From the NCBI RefSeq assembly GCF_030177755.1, contig NZ_CP126539.1:3656001-3720000 (forward strand): 64,000 bases of DNA, in the 5' to 3' direction. This document shows, piece after piece, positions 50,293 through 58,804 of the stretch. Position numbers and translations under genes: made by a program. The notes below the pieces were generated by a model. The model saw only the letters and a program-made list of their open reading frames with translations, made no database searches and was not told the DNA's origin. Origin of the DNA: Devosia sp. RR2S18. GTDB taxonomy: Bacteria; Pseudomonadota; Alphaproteobacteria; Rhizobiales; Devosiaceae. Position 1 is the first letter of the stretch; each line of letters starts with the position of its first letter.

Positions 50293-51225
50293 TCAGATGT
50301 CCTTTTGAAGTTGGTTGGAAAGTGGAGCCTCGGCAACACCTTGGAGGCACCAGCGCAGCATGGGTTCACCGCCATCGCGGGCGAGGATCCCGCAATTGCC
50401 CTGCACGTGGAATGTCTCGGCGCGGAGACGGATTTCGAGCGTCCGGCCGGGGAGCCTGGCTGCGAAAGCGAGCTCCTGCCCCTCCTCCGGATCATCGGGC
50501 AAATCGGGCATGATTAGTTTCAGTTCGCCGCTGTTGCAGTGATGCGCCGCGGCCCATCGTAGAGCGGCAAGTTCTGCCACTTGGAGGGGTTCGGGCAGAT
50601 CGGCACGACCCTTATAGGCCGGCAGGAAGACCTCGTTGCGTTCGAGGCTATCGATGAACGCCGCCGCCTGTCCTGCCGTCATGCGGCCATAGCGGGCGCG
50701 GTGGGGCATGACGATCAAGGACGCGGCGAAGCGGCAGCCGCCGATATGGGTGGCCTGGACAATGTGGAACCGCGCCGGATCGGAGATGGCGGCCAGGGCC
50801 TTGTAGGTGGAAAAGCCGTAGCGCGCACAGCAGGCGTCACGCCGCGAGTCCGTGCAGCAAAGAATTGTCGTCCGCGGGTCGTGGGCACCCTGAAACAGGT
50901 CGCCTCCGGTGTAGGCGCGGATGGCCTCCACCAAGTCTGTCTCGTCGGCGAAATCGGCGTAGATGCTCTCGGGCAGCGCGTGCAGCTGCGCCAGGCTGTC
51001 ACTGTCCCCGGTTCTGTCGACAAGGGCGACATGAACGCCGGCATCCATCGCGTCCTGCACGGCACCCGCCAGCGCGGGGCTCATGCCGATGGACTCCCAA
51101 CGTGGCGTCCGCCATTTGCCGCGGGGCCAAGCCAGCATCAGCAGCCGGGTCGGGGTGTTGCCGGTCCCCTCGAGCGGTTCACCCCGCTCAAGGCAGACAT
51201 CGCGGCAGAAGCGGTGGGCGCTCAC
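50293..51225 (-). CDS. Sucrase-ferredoxin-like [2Fe-2S] protein, probable siderophore reductase
   Basis: A 310-residue thioredoxin-like ferredoxin of the Sucraseferredoxin-like (Apd1/Aim32) family. The first ligand pair lies in CCTDSRRDACC (C123/C124 and C132/C133, Cys-x8-Cys). The second lies in THIGGCRFAA (H160, C164). Yeast Apd1 uses two Cys and two His with a H-x-G-G-H motif; here the second His is replaced by Cys, predicting a three-Cys, one-His cluster. The N-terminal half is a thioredoxin fold without CxxC. GTG start overlaps the upstream stop (GTGA). Sitting among siderophore-binding proteins and an FhuF-type gene, it likely reduces imported ferri-siderophores. Confidence 0.82.
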   Translation of the reverse strand: MSAHRFCRDVCLERGEPLEGTGNTPTRLLMLAWPRGKWRTPRWESIGMSPALAGAVQDAMDAGVHVALVDRTGDSDSLAQLHALPESIYADFADETDLVEAIRAYTGGDLFQGAHDPRTTILCCTDSRRDACCARYGFSTYKALAAISDPARFHIVQATHIGGCRFAASLIVMPHRARYGRMTAGQAAAFIDSLERNEVFLPAYKGRADLPEPLQVAELAALRWAAAHHCNSGELKLIMPDLPDDPEEGQELAFAARLPGRTLEIRLRAETFHVQGNCGILARDGGEPMLRWCLQGVAEAPLSNQLQKDI

Positions 51226-52208
51226 AAGTCCTCCGGGCGCTCATCCGCATGGGTCTGGGGATCGCCATCCAGGGCGGCCTCGATCATGGGGACCATGCGA
51301 TCAATCGCATAGGGCAGGCTGAGCAGCGAGGCATGGGAGAATGCAGCGGTGAGTTCAGGGCCCATGAAGACCTCCCGTCCCTCGAGAGCCGGGGAGAGGA
51401 AGGGCCGGCCCGTCATGTCGCGCACGTTGTCCCAGGCACCGGTAGTCACCCAAAAAAGCAGATCGACCTGGAGAGGGGAAAGATCTTCGGGCGAGAGGTC
51501 GACCACGAACACATCGCCATCTCCCGCCAGCGCATTGACCGCCTCGGGCGTCACAAAGCCCATCTGCTCGAGCAACTGTGCACGCACGTCCTTGCCGGTA
51601 TAGACGCCCGGCTGGTCCGGACCATCCCACGCATGGGCGACAACAGCAGTCTTGCCAGCCCAGTCAGGGTGCTTGGCCGCTGCCTCGGCAAGGCGGGCGG
51701 TTATCGCCTCTACCTGCGCTTCGGCTTCTTCCAGCTTGCCGATGGCACGCCCGGCGATCAGGGCGCGCTCATCCCAGGGCAGCGCGTAGTCGCCCACCCC
51801 TTCGGGCACCGCCACGACTGGCGCGATCAGGCTGAGCTTGTCGTATTGCTCGGCAGTGATCCCCGACCAGAGGGCAATGATGACATCAGGATCGGCCGCA
51901 GCGACCTGCTCGAAATCGATGTCACCCCTCAGGATCGGCGGCTCACCCTCCAGCAGCGGTTCGGCCCAAGGCCAGACGGAGCGTGGATAATCACCATACC
52001 AATGCCGGATGGTGACAGGCTGGACACCAAGCGCCAGCAGATCATCGGTGCCAGCGTAATCGAGGCTGGCGACGCGCTCCGGCTTTTCCTCAATGATGGA
52101 GGTGCCGAATTTATGCTCGATCGTCAGTGGGAATTGCTGGGCTGAGATGGGGCTGATGGTGAGCAGCAGCGCACCGACGACACTGAAAAGAGTGCGAGTA
52201 AGTTTCAT
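51222..52208 (-). CDS. Iron-siderophore-binding protein 2
   Basis: A 328-residue periplasmic binding protein of the FecB/FepB class. Signal peptide MKLTRTLFSVVGALLLTISP, cleavage near ISAQQ. It begins FPLTIEHKFGTSIIEEKPERVASLDYAG and continues ALGVQPVTIRHWYGDYP and ADPDVIIALWSGITAEQYDKL, typical of desferrioxamine/enterobactin-type binding proteins. I start at 52208, but the Met three codons earlier (52217) is equally possible; no strong ribosome binding site is seen. It overlaps the sucrase-ferredoxin gene by 4 bases. Confidence 0.87.
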   Translation of the reverse strand: MKLTRTLFSVVGALLLTISPISAQQFPLTIEHKFGTSIIEEKPERVASLDYAGTDDLLALGVQPVTIRHWYGDYPRSVWPWAEPLLEGEPPILRGDIDFEQVAAADPDVIIALWSGITAEQYDKLSLIAPVVAVPEGVGDYALPWDERALIAGRAIGKLEEAEAQVEAITARLAEAAAKHPDWAGKTAVVAHAWDGPDQPGVYTGKDVRAQLLEQMGFVTPEAVNALAGDGDVFVVDLSPEDLSPLQVDLLFWVTTGAWDNVRDMTGRPFLSPALEGREVFMGPELTAAFSHASLLSLPYAIDRMVPMIEAALDGDPQTHADERPEDL

Positions 52209-52258
52209 GGCTTTCATCCGATTGGGAGGCGGCAGAGATTGATGGTTTGTTGTCAGTT

Positions 52259-53230
52259 CTATTCGGCGCCGTCGAAGCGCCCAGCGGTCAGCAACAGCAG
52301 ACCGTCCGCTGCGGCTTCGAGGGACTTGAATGTGTAGCCGACCCAGACATCGCGTTCGTACCAATAGTGGTTGCCAGCGGTGACGCCCGGAAGCTGCCGC
52401 CAGAAGGGCGCTGCGGCGTCCCACTGCTCCTCCAGCATGGCGATGGTTTGGCCGAAGCGCGGCGCGCGGCTGGAGAGGATCACATCGGCATCGAACTCCG
52501 GCAGGCGCTCGAAGCTGAGGGCGGAAATGTTCTCGGTAGCCTCTGCCTGGATGGGCGGGCGGCTAAAGCCGACATCGTTGATCACCTGATCGATGGCGCC
52601 CCAATTGGGGTAGTACCATAGCCCGTCTTCCCAGAGGTCCAGCCGCGACACGGTTATAGCGCTCGCGTCACCCAAAGTGGCCTGAAGGTCTTCGATCTTG
52701 GCGCGGTATGCAGCCAGGCGGCTTTCGTATTCGCCCTGCATGCCTGCGGCGTCCGCGAGGAAAGCGAGGTGCTCTAAGAAGGGCAGATTGCCTTCGACCA
52801 CGATGGTAGGCGCGATGCGAGCCGCTTGGTCGAAGATGGACTGCTGATAGTCCGTGAGGATGATCAGGTCGGGTTCGAGGGCTGCAATGGCCTCGATATC
52901 GGGCTCGTTGGGATTGCCCACCGTCGCCAGGCCAAGTTCATCCACAAAGGATGCGCCGAAGATATCGGATGCGCCGCGCAGAAAGACCTGGCCGTCCTCA
53001 CCAGACTGGAAGCCCGCCCCTACCAGTGGGGCGCCAAGATCGATCAGCGGCGTTGCGATGCTGTCACCGCGCGGCGCCACAATCCGCTCCGGCTGTTCGG
53101 GAATGCAGGTTTCGCCCGCGGCGTGGATAATTGGACGCTGTCCCTCGGCGCAGTCGAGCGCGAGTGCAGAAGCGGAGAGGGCTGCAGTGGCAACAAGCCC
53201 TGCCAAGACTGCGGTGACGGTGCGTTTCAT
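52259..53230 (-). CDS. Iron-siderophore-binding protein 3
   Basis: A 323-residue periplasmic binding protein with signal peptide MKRTVTAVLAGLVATAALSA, cleavage near ALAL. The mature start DCAEGQRPIIHAAGETCIPEQ has two Cys about 17 residues apart and closely resembles that of binding protein 4 (ECEVGQRAFTHAGGETCIPED), so these two are recent paralogues at the N-terminus. The chain is full length, with ALEPDLIILTDYQQS in the first lobe. Ligand unknown. Confidence 0.87.
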   Translation of the reverse strand: MKRTVTAVLAGLVATAALSASALALDCAEGQRPIIHAAGETCIPEQPERIVAPRGDSIATPLIDLGAPLVGAGFQSGEDGQVFLRGASDIFGASFVDELGLATVGNPNEPDIEAIAALEPDLIILTDYQQSIFDQAARIAPTIVVEGNLPFLEHLAFLADAAGMQGEYESRLAAYRAKIEDLQATLGDASAITVSRLDLWEDGLWYYPNWGAIDQVINDVGFSRPPIQAEATENISALSFERLPEFDADVILSSRAPRFGQTIAMLEEQWDAAAPFWRQLPGVTAGNHYWYERDVWVGYTFKSLEAAADGLLLLTAGRFDGAE

Positions 53231-53269
53231 GGTGAGTTCCTTGAGAAACTTGGTAGGGCCGACCTGGCA

Positions 53270-54106
53270 TCAAGCGGCTTGTTCGGCATGGGTGCGGCGC
53301 AGGTAGTCGACGAGGCGCTGGTTTCGGCTATCCTCATCCCGCAGCACGCAAGTGCTGCAATATTCGCCGCCATCGCTGGTGTAGTAGCGGCAGCAGCCGC
53401 CGCGCGCCCGGAACCACTCGGCGAGCTGTGGGCGTTCCGGAACGGTGATCTGGATGAAGCCAGTCTGCTTGGAATAGAGCGGCGTACTCTTGCGACGGAG
53501 CATGCCCAGCGCCAGCGACATGGCCCGGTCGGCACAACCAAGCGCCTTGCCCTGGGCCAGAAAAGCTGCGGCAAGCCCATCGCCGACCAAGCGCCACAAC
53601 GCACTCCGCGGCAGGTGCGATCGCCGATAAAGACTGTCGACGATCGGAGCCAGAAGGGTTTCGATCGCGGACTGGAAGAGGCGGTCGCTTCCTGGCTGGT
53701 CAGCCTCTGAAAATCGGAGGAGATCGGGATCGAGCACAAAGTCGGCCACGGTGGAGACGCCGCTCTCCCCATCTTCCTCCCACGCCACCTGGCGCGAGAG
53801 CGGGGTGATGCCGCTAGCGGTGAGTTCAACTGCCCATGCTCCTCGCAGCGCCAACCCAGCAAGCACGCTCGACAACGACCAGGACAGTCGGCCTATGAGA
53901 TAGGCTGCAGCCAGCTTGTGATCGGCACCCGACACAGACTGCATTTCCGCCGCAAGCAGTTCGTCCAGGTGCTCTCCAGCCGCCAATTCGGCCAGACTGA
54001 ACGTTCCGGCCGGTGCCTTTCCAACCTGGATACGTGGCGCGAAAGCGTCCTCCGGCTCAGGCAGCGCCGCGACGATCGATAGCAAAGGTGAGCGCCATAC
54101 CTCCAT
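53270..54106 (-). CDS. fhuF: FhuF-type ferric siderophore reductase
   Basis: A 278-residue cytosolic protein of the FhuF/FSR family. Its C-terminus carries the diagnostic cluster motif Cys-Cys-x10-Cys-x2-Cys (C238, C239, C250, C253 in GGCCRYYTSDGGEYCSTC), which binds an atypical [2Fe-2S] cluster used to reduce Fe(III) in imported siderophores. The N-terminal 230 residues match the family in length. Start 54106 lies 14 bases after the previous gene. The longer ORF to 54268 runs into binding protein 4 and is rejected. Confidence 0.9.
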   Translation of the reverse strand: MEVWRSPLLSIVAALPEPEDAFAPRIQVGKAPAGTFSLAELAAGEHLDELLAAEMQSVSGADHKLAAAYLIGRLSWSLSSVLAGLALRGAWAVELTASGITPLSRQVAWEEDGESGVSTVADFVLDPDLLRFSEADQPGSDRLFQSAIETLLAPIVDSLYRRSHLPRSALWRLVGDGLAAAFLAQGKALGCADRAMSLALGMLRRKSTPLYSKQTGFIQITVPERPQLAEWFRARGGCCRYYTSDGGEYCSTCVLRDEDSRNQRLVDYLRRTHAEQAA

Positions 54107-54120
54107 GGCAAGCACCTGCC

Positions 54121-54852
54121 TCAGGCGCCGGGCTGCGCTAGCGAGCGCGCCGCATGGGTGACGATCAGCTGGATAACCATGTTGAGCTGGGCAAAGGAGA
54201 AGCCGGTGGCATATTCGCGCGCCACCACGATGTAGCGGCCCTCCGAGCATGCCATCAGCAGATCGCACCAGCTCGGCAGTACTTCTGCCATGCGCTCGGC
54301 AGGAGACGCCAGGGTATCGCCATAGGCGATGGTATAGGTGTCAAAGATGTAATCTGCCTGCAACTCTGGCAGCACTTCGGCGCTGACCTCCTCACCCCAA
54401 GCCACCCCCCGCTCCACCATCTCCTGGGCGAAGGGAACGCGCTCAAATCCTAGATCTTGAAGTACCTTGGTCAGACCGCCATAGCCGGCATAGACGTTCA
54501 ATATGCCGTCCCAGCCCTGGGTCTTGGCATAGGTGGCCCCGATGCCCTGCGGGAAAGCGAATCGCGCCCCCTCCTCGTCGACCCGGCCATGCGAGCCGAC
54601 AACCGGCGCCCCCACTTCGAGCAGGGTCAGCGTCACCGACTGGTCGTGCAGGCTGACAATGCGTTGCGGATCCTCGGGAATGCAGGTCTCCCCGCCGGCA
54701 TGGGTGAAAGCGCGCTGCCCCACTTCGCATTCGAGGGCCAGTGCAGGCACGGCCAAGCTCGCCATGAACAGCCCCACAGCGGCGACGAGGAGAGCGCTAC
54801 GGCGTGAGACGCGTCCAGCGGGCACGTTGGTGCGCAATATCCTGGTGGTCAT
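54121..54852 (-). CDS. Iron-siderophore-binding protein 4, internally deleted
   Basis: A 243-residue relative of binding protein 1, in frame from end to end but about 99 residues shorter in the middle. Its residues 85-100 (VGSHGRVDEEGARF) match residues 64-79 of protein 1, and 124-136 (YGGLTKVLQDLGF) match 202-214. The missing part includes most of lobe 1's end and the hinge helix. The N-terminus keeps a signal peptide and a pair of Cys (ECEV ... ETCIPED). It may be a decaying gene or a minimal binding protein. It is first in the Irr-box operon, preceded by a weak ribosome binding site (AGG). Confidence 0.8.
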   Translation of the reverse strand: MTTRILRTNVPAGRVSRRSALLVAAVGLFMASLAVPALALECEVGQRAFTHAGGETCIPEDPQRIVSLHDQSVTLTLLEVGAPVVGSHGRVDEEGARFAFPQGIGATYAKTQGWDGILNVYAGYGGLTKVLQDLGFERVPFAQEMVERGVAWGEEVSAEVLPELQADYIFDTYTIAYGDTLASPAERMAEVLPSWCDLLMACSEGRYIVVAREYATGFSFAQLNMVIQLIVTHAARSLAQPGA

Positions 54853-55038
54853 GGGCCTATCCGTTTGGCGCCGGACACTGTGATCGCGTTGCTGAAGGGC
54901 ACGGCATGGCGCCATCGCACCAGCGCCTGCTCTGCCGGACAACCGGCCGCCTTCAATCAACGGAGGTCAAGGTTCCGCATTGAGGTTATGGCGGGAAACT
55001 ACGGCCGAGCTGGAGAGAATTCAACATATTTTCAATAG

Positions 55039-55055
55039 GTTAGAATGGTTCTAGA
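55039..55055 (-). promoter_or_regulatory. Irr box (ICE)-like element before binding-protein operon
   Basis: GTTAGAATGGTTCTAGA fits the iron control element TTTAGAA-N3-TTCTAAA, bound by Irr in alphaproteobacteria, with mismatches at the ends. It is about 190 bases upstream of the first gene of the leftward operon (54852). It sits in a context CAATAGGTTAGAA shared with the second copy at 58271. Confidence 0.7.
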
Positions 55056-55115
55056 GTATAGCTGAAACCATTCCAAAGTAGTCATGCTAGGCCATTGAAA
55101 ATAAAGGACCGGGGT

Positions 55116-56189
55116 CTAGCGACGACCGTGTGCGGCTTGCCCCCACAAGAGGTAAACAAAGGTGGGAACGCCAATGACCGCCGTCACAATACCTGCGGGG
55201 ATCTGGAGCGGTGCAAACAGAGCGCGACCGAGCAGATCGGCGCCCGAGACGAGTACGGCGCCGGTCATGGCGGTGATGATCAGGGTGAGGCCGATGCCGG
55301 CATGGGCAAGTCGCCGCGCGGCATGCGGGGCGATCAGGCCCACAAAGGCCAGCGGCCCGACCACCGCCGTGGCAATGGCCGCCATGGCCACGGCCAGCGT
55401 GATCAGCGCATAGCGGGCAAACCGCACCGGCGCACCGAGACCGACGGCGAGATCTTCACCCATCTGCAAAGCCGCAATCTGGCGGCTGATGCCCAAAAGG
55501 ACCGGTAAGAGCACCAGCAGCGCCCCCGCCAGCAGCCAGACATCGGACCAACTCGCCGCGTTGATTGACCCGGCCATCCAGGTCAGGGCCGCCGAGGCGC
55601 GCTGGATATCGCCATAGGTGAGAAGGGCGGTGGTGATCGAACTGATAAAGGCCGCCACACCGATCCCGAGCAGAATAAAACGGATTGAACTGCCGTGACG
55701 CCGGCCGCCCGTCGACAGGAACTGCACGAGGATTGCCGCCGCCATAGCGCCGGCAAACGCCGATATCGGGCGCAGGGATGGCGAGACCTCAGGAAAGGCA
55801 ATGACCAGAGACACCACTGCAAGAGCCGCGCCCTGGCTTACCCCCACCAGGGAGGGGTCCGCGAGCCCATTGCGGGTCACGTTCTGCAAGGCAGCGCCAG
55901 AGAGTGCCATCATTGCCCCGACCATGGCCGCAACCAGCATGCGAGGCAGCCGGAACTCCCAGACGACGTTGTCGATGGCCGTGGTGACGGTCGCCCCGGT
56001 CAAGGTGGCGAAGACATCCCCCCATGGGACGCCATAGGAACCCGTGAGAACGCTGATCGCGAAGATGGTCGCCAGCAGCAGAAACAACCCGGCCAGGCAG
56101 AACAAGGCGCGACGCGGGAGCCGCAGGGCCAGTTGTTCGTCGAAGGCGCGCCAGACCCAATATTGCCGTGGCGAATGCGAACGGCTCAT
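55116..56189 (-). CDS. FecCD-family siderophore permease
   Basis: A 357-residue permease with about ten membrane segments after a 28-residue basic cytosolic leader. Core pattern EFRLPRMLVAAMVGAMMALSGAALQNVTRNGLADPSLVGVSQG is near residues 79-121, and the coupling loop is GEDLAVGLGAPVRFARY. It forms the channel with the permease encoded just upstream. Its ATG overlaps that gene's TGA in ATGA (56186-56189). Confidence 0.92.
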   Translation of the reverse strand: MSRSHSPRQYWVWRAFDEQLALRLPRRALFCLAGLFLLLATIFAISVLTGSYGVPWGDVFATLTGATVTTAIDNVVWEFRLPRMLVAAMVGAMMALSGAALQNVTRNGLADPSLVGVSQGAALAVVSLVIAFPEVSPSLRPISAFAGAMAAAILVQFLSTGGRRHGSSIRFILLGIGVAAFISSITTALLTYGDIQRASAALTWMAGSINAASWSDVWLLAGALLVLLPVLLGISRQIAALQMGEDLAVGLGAPVRFARYALITLAVAMAAIATAVVGPLAFVGLIAPHAARRLAHAGIGLTLIITAMTGAVLVSGADLLGRALFAPLQIPAGIVTAVIGVPTFVYLLWGQAAHGRR

Positions 56190-57220
56190 CGTGTCTTCTG
56201 CCAGACCAGGAACACAAAAAGCGGCGAGCCGAGCATCGCCGTCACCAGCCCTGTCGAAATTTCCTGGGGCTGGAGTGCGATGCGGGCGACAATGTCCACA
56301 CCCGTCAGGTAAGCGGCACCGGCAAGGGCCGAGAACGGTACGATGAGACGGTAGTCCGAGCCGGCGAAGAGGCGCACCACATGGGGAATGACCAAGCCGA
56401 TGAAGCCCAGCGGGCCGGCCAGGGTGACGGCGCAGGCGGTCAACACCACAACAACGGCCAGAAGCAAGGCCTTCAAACGTCCCGTGCGCACGCCAAGACC
56501 GGTTGCGACCTCTTCCCCCATCGCGAGCACGGTGACCTGGCGCGAGAGCAACAGTGCACCAATGATGCCAAGGGCCAGCGGCAGACCGGTATAGGCCAGC
56601 AATGACAGGTCGCGTCCCGCCAACGACCCGGTGAGCCAGACCCGGAGTTGATCAAAGCCATCCTCATTGAGGATGTGGGCCAGCGATATCCAGGCGCTGA
56701 GAAAGACCGTAACGGCCGCGCCCGACAGCGTCAGCGTCACCGGCGTGGGCCCACCCGGCGCCAGCAGGGCAATGCCATAGACGACCGCGGCGGCACCCAA
56801 TGCACCAGCTGCAGCGATAAACGGCAGGAGCGCCGGCGCGGACATGCCGAAAACGCTGGTGGCCATCACCACCGCAAACGAGGCGCCAGCCATGAGCCCC
56901 AATATGCCGGGATCGGCAAGAGGATTGCGGGTTACCCCTTGGAGGAGAGCGCCGGAAACGGCAATCGCGGCGCCGACGACCACCGCCAGCACGGCACGCG
57001 GCAAGCGCAGATCCCAAACGATCATATGGTCGAAGACGGTCGGGTCGCGAGCCGTGAGCGCCTCGAGCACCAGCGGCAAGGGCAAGTATTTAGCCCCCAC
57101 GGCGATGTGGATGCTGAACATGAGGACGATGAGCGCGGTCATCGCCAGTCCGATGGTCGCCGGGGCGGCCGCACCGGTCCGGCGTGGTACGCCCGACAAC
57201 TGCCCAGCCGTGTCGGTCAT
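56186..57220 (-). CDS. FecCD-family siderophore permease
   Basis: A 344-residue permease of the same family. Pattern DLRLPRAVLAVVVGAAIAVSGALLQGVTRNPLADPGILGLMAG near residues 70-111 and coupling loop GEEVATGLGVRTGRLKA. It overlaps the ATPase gene upstream in ATGA (57217-57220) and the second permease downstream, giving a compact three-gene transporter operon. No binding protein is encoded in this operon; the four candidates are in the neighbouring operon. Confidence 0.92.
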   Translation of the reverse strand: MTDTAGQLSGVPRRTGAAAPATIGLAMTALIVLMFSIHIAVGAKYLPLPLVLEALTARDPTVFDHMIVWDLRLPRAVLAVVVGAAIAVSGALLQGVTRNPLADPGILGLMAGASFAVVMATSVFGMSAPALLPFIAAAGALGAAAVVYGIALLAPGGPTPVTLTLSGAAVTVFLSAWISLAHILNEDGFDQLRVWLTGSLAGRDLSLLAYTGLPLALGIIGALLLSRQVTVLAMGEEVATGLGVRTGRLKALLLAVVVVLTACAVTLAGPLGFIGLVIPHVVRLFAGSDYRLIVPFSALAGAAYLTGVDIVARIALQPQEISTGLVTAMLGSPLFVFLVWQKTR

Positions 57221-58098
57221 GCCCGTACGGCAGTCGCCGCCGACCTGGTGCGCAGGTGCGGGACGCAGACCGGTCGTCCCGATAGTGGATCATGGATGAC
57301 GGCTGCATCCAGATCGAAAACCTGCTTGAGGTGCTTGGAGGTGAACACTTCGGAGACGTCGCCATGCGCGACGATGGCGCCGTTCTTCATCATGACGAGA
57401 TAATCGGCATAAGCGGCGGCGAGATTGAGTTCATGCAGGACGACCACGAGGGTCCGGCCCTGCTCTGCAGCCAACCGGACCAGCAGATCCATCAGATCAA
57501 CCTGCACCTTTAAATCCAGAAAGGTGGTTGGCTCATCGAGCAGGATGAGATCGGTCTGCTGGGCCAGCACCATGGCGATCCAGCAGCGCTGCCGCTGCCC
57601 GCCCGAGATGCTATCCACCGGCCGGTCGGCAAACTCTGTCACATTGGCAGTCGCCATGGCCTCGCTGACGGCGGCTTCGTCCAGGCGCGTCCACTGGCGG
57701 AGCAGCGACTGATGCGGATACCGACCCTGGCACACCAGCTCTCGAACGGTCAGCCCTTCAGGCGTTGCCGGTCCCTGCGGCAAGAGTCCCAATCGCGCCG
57801 CGACGTCGCGGGTCTTGGCCGTGAAGACATCCTTGCCATCGAGAACCGCGGTGCCGCTGCTGGGTTTGAGGATACGAGCCAGCACCTTGAGCAGTGTGGA
57901 CTTGCCACAGCCATTGGGCCCCACCAATGCCGTTATCTGGCCGTCGGGAATTTTGAGGTCGACGCCATTGAGGACGACCGCGGCATCATAGCCGGCCGAG
58001 ACACCGCGTGCCTCGAGCCGAGAGGAACGCGAAGCGGCAAAATCGCGATGCCGCCTGGAAACAGCCTGGTCATCCAGCGGGTAAGCAAGTTCCGCCAT
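57217..58098 (-). CDS. Siderophore ABC transporter ATP-binding protein
   Basis: A 293-residue FecE/FepC-class ATPase with a 30-residue N-terminal extension. Walker A is GPNGCGKST (60-68), signature SISGGQRQRCWIAMVLAQ, Walker B LILLDEPTTFLDL, H-loop VLHELN. GGAAATGAC precedes the ATG at 58098. First gene of the transporter operon, about 170 bases downstream of an Irr-box-like element. Confidence 0.93.
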   Translation of the reverse strand: MAELAYPLDDQAVSRRHRDFAASRSSRLEARGVSAGYDAAVVLNGVDLKIPDGQITALVGPNGCGKSTLLKVLARILKPSSGTAVLDGKDVFTAKTRDVAARLGLLPQGPATPEGLTVRELVCQGRYPHQSLLRQWTRLDEAAVSEAMATANVTEFADRPVDSISGGQRQRCWIAMVLAQQTDLILLDEPTTFLDLKVQVDLMDLLVRLAAEQGRTLVVVLHELNLAAAYADYLVMMKNGAIVAHGDVSEVFTSKHLKQVFDLDAAVIHDPLSGRPVCVPHLRTRSAATAVRA

Positions 58099-58270
58099 GT
58101 CATTTCCTTCCGGTCATTCGCGGCGTGTTTCCTGGAGCGTGGCGGAGGAGCTCGCTACCCTGCAATGACTGCAGCTACCGTTTTGCCGTCACTCTGGACC
58201 GAAGGTCCGGTCTTTTTCATAGGGAAGCCCTAAATCAGGTAAAGAGGAAAATCAATAATATTCACAATAG

Positions 58271-58288
58271 GTTAGAACCATTCTAAAG
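58271..58288 (-). promoter_or_regulatory. Irr box (ICE)-like element before transporter operon
   Basis: GTTAGAACCATTCTAAAG contains TTAGAA-CCA-TTCTAA, a near-perfect match to the Irr iron control element. It lies about 170 bases upstream of the ATPase gene and shares the flank CAATAGGTTAGAA with the element at 55039, so both siderophore operons are probably under one iron-responsive regulator. Confidence 0.75.
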
Positions 58289-58713
58289 TTCAGTATTGTG
58301 CGCGGGCAGTGCAGGACAGCCTTTCAGCAAGCCTTGGATGACTAGTGTTGCCATAAGCGGCTTCGCCTTGTTCGGTCACGACTATACTGGAGCGATGACC
58401 ACTTATGCTCGTTTAAGGCCTTGCTTGGTTACCCCGCGTACGTGGCAGTGCACTCGATAAAGTGCCGATCATGTAAACCTTGGCAAAAGGCTGATATGGC
58501 GAGATCGTGGTAAAATGCCCAGCGCGTCCGCACTCAGGAGGGTTCGGCGGATATTGCCGCAAGTGATGAGGCTCGATCTGGCGCCATGCTGCCAAGGGAG
58601 ATTTTCAGCCTGTAGCGGTGCACAAGCCACTCAATCCGAAAAAACGCCTCAGTTACACGCAATTTAGTGTCTAAACAGATGTTTAACCAACCCAAATCCA
58701 GCTCCATTACTCG
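58289..58713. other. Intergenic region left of the stress cluster
   Basis: No convincing gene, tRNA or repeat. Short ORFs here lack ribosome binding sites and coding bias, and base composition is less GC-rich than around it. The left end holds the upstream part of the Irr-regulated promoter and the right end the EcfG promoter of the next cluster. Confidence 0.4.
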
Positions 58714-58739
58714 GGAACGATTAACCTTGGGATGCCGTT
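58714..58739 (+). promoter_or_regulatory. EcfG promoter of the phospholipase cluster
   Basis: GGAAC (58714-58718), a 17-base spacer and CGTT (58736-58739) match the EcfG general stress consensus exactly. It would start a transcript of the 28-residue peptide gene, the phospholipase-like gene and the AI-2E family transporter gene. Confidence 0.78.
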
Positions 58740-58804
58740 GCCACTGGGCCTAAGCTCTGCCGCCAGGTGCGGCGGAGACAGGTTATTTGGACGGAGAGGG
58801 AAAT

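Noticed and set aside
58413..58595. 60-residue minus-strand ORF in the gap left of the stress cluster
   Set aside because: No ribosome binding site, no hydrophobic or domain pattern, and unsupported by context.
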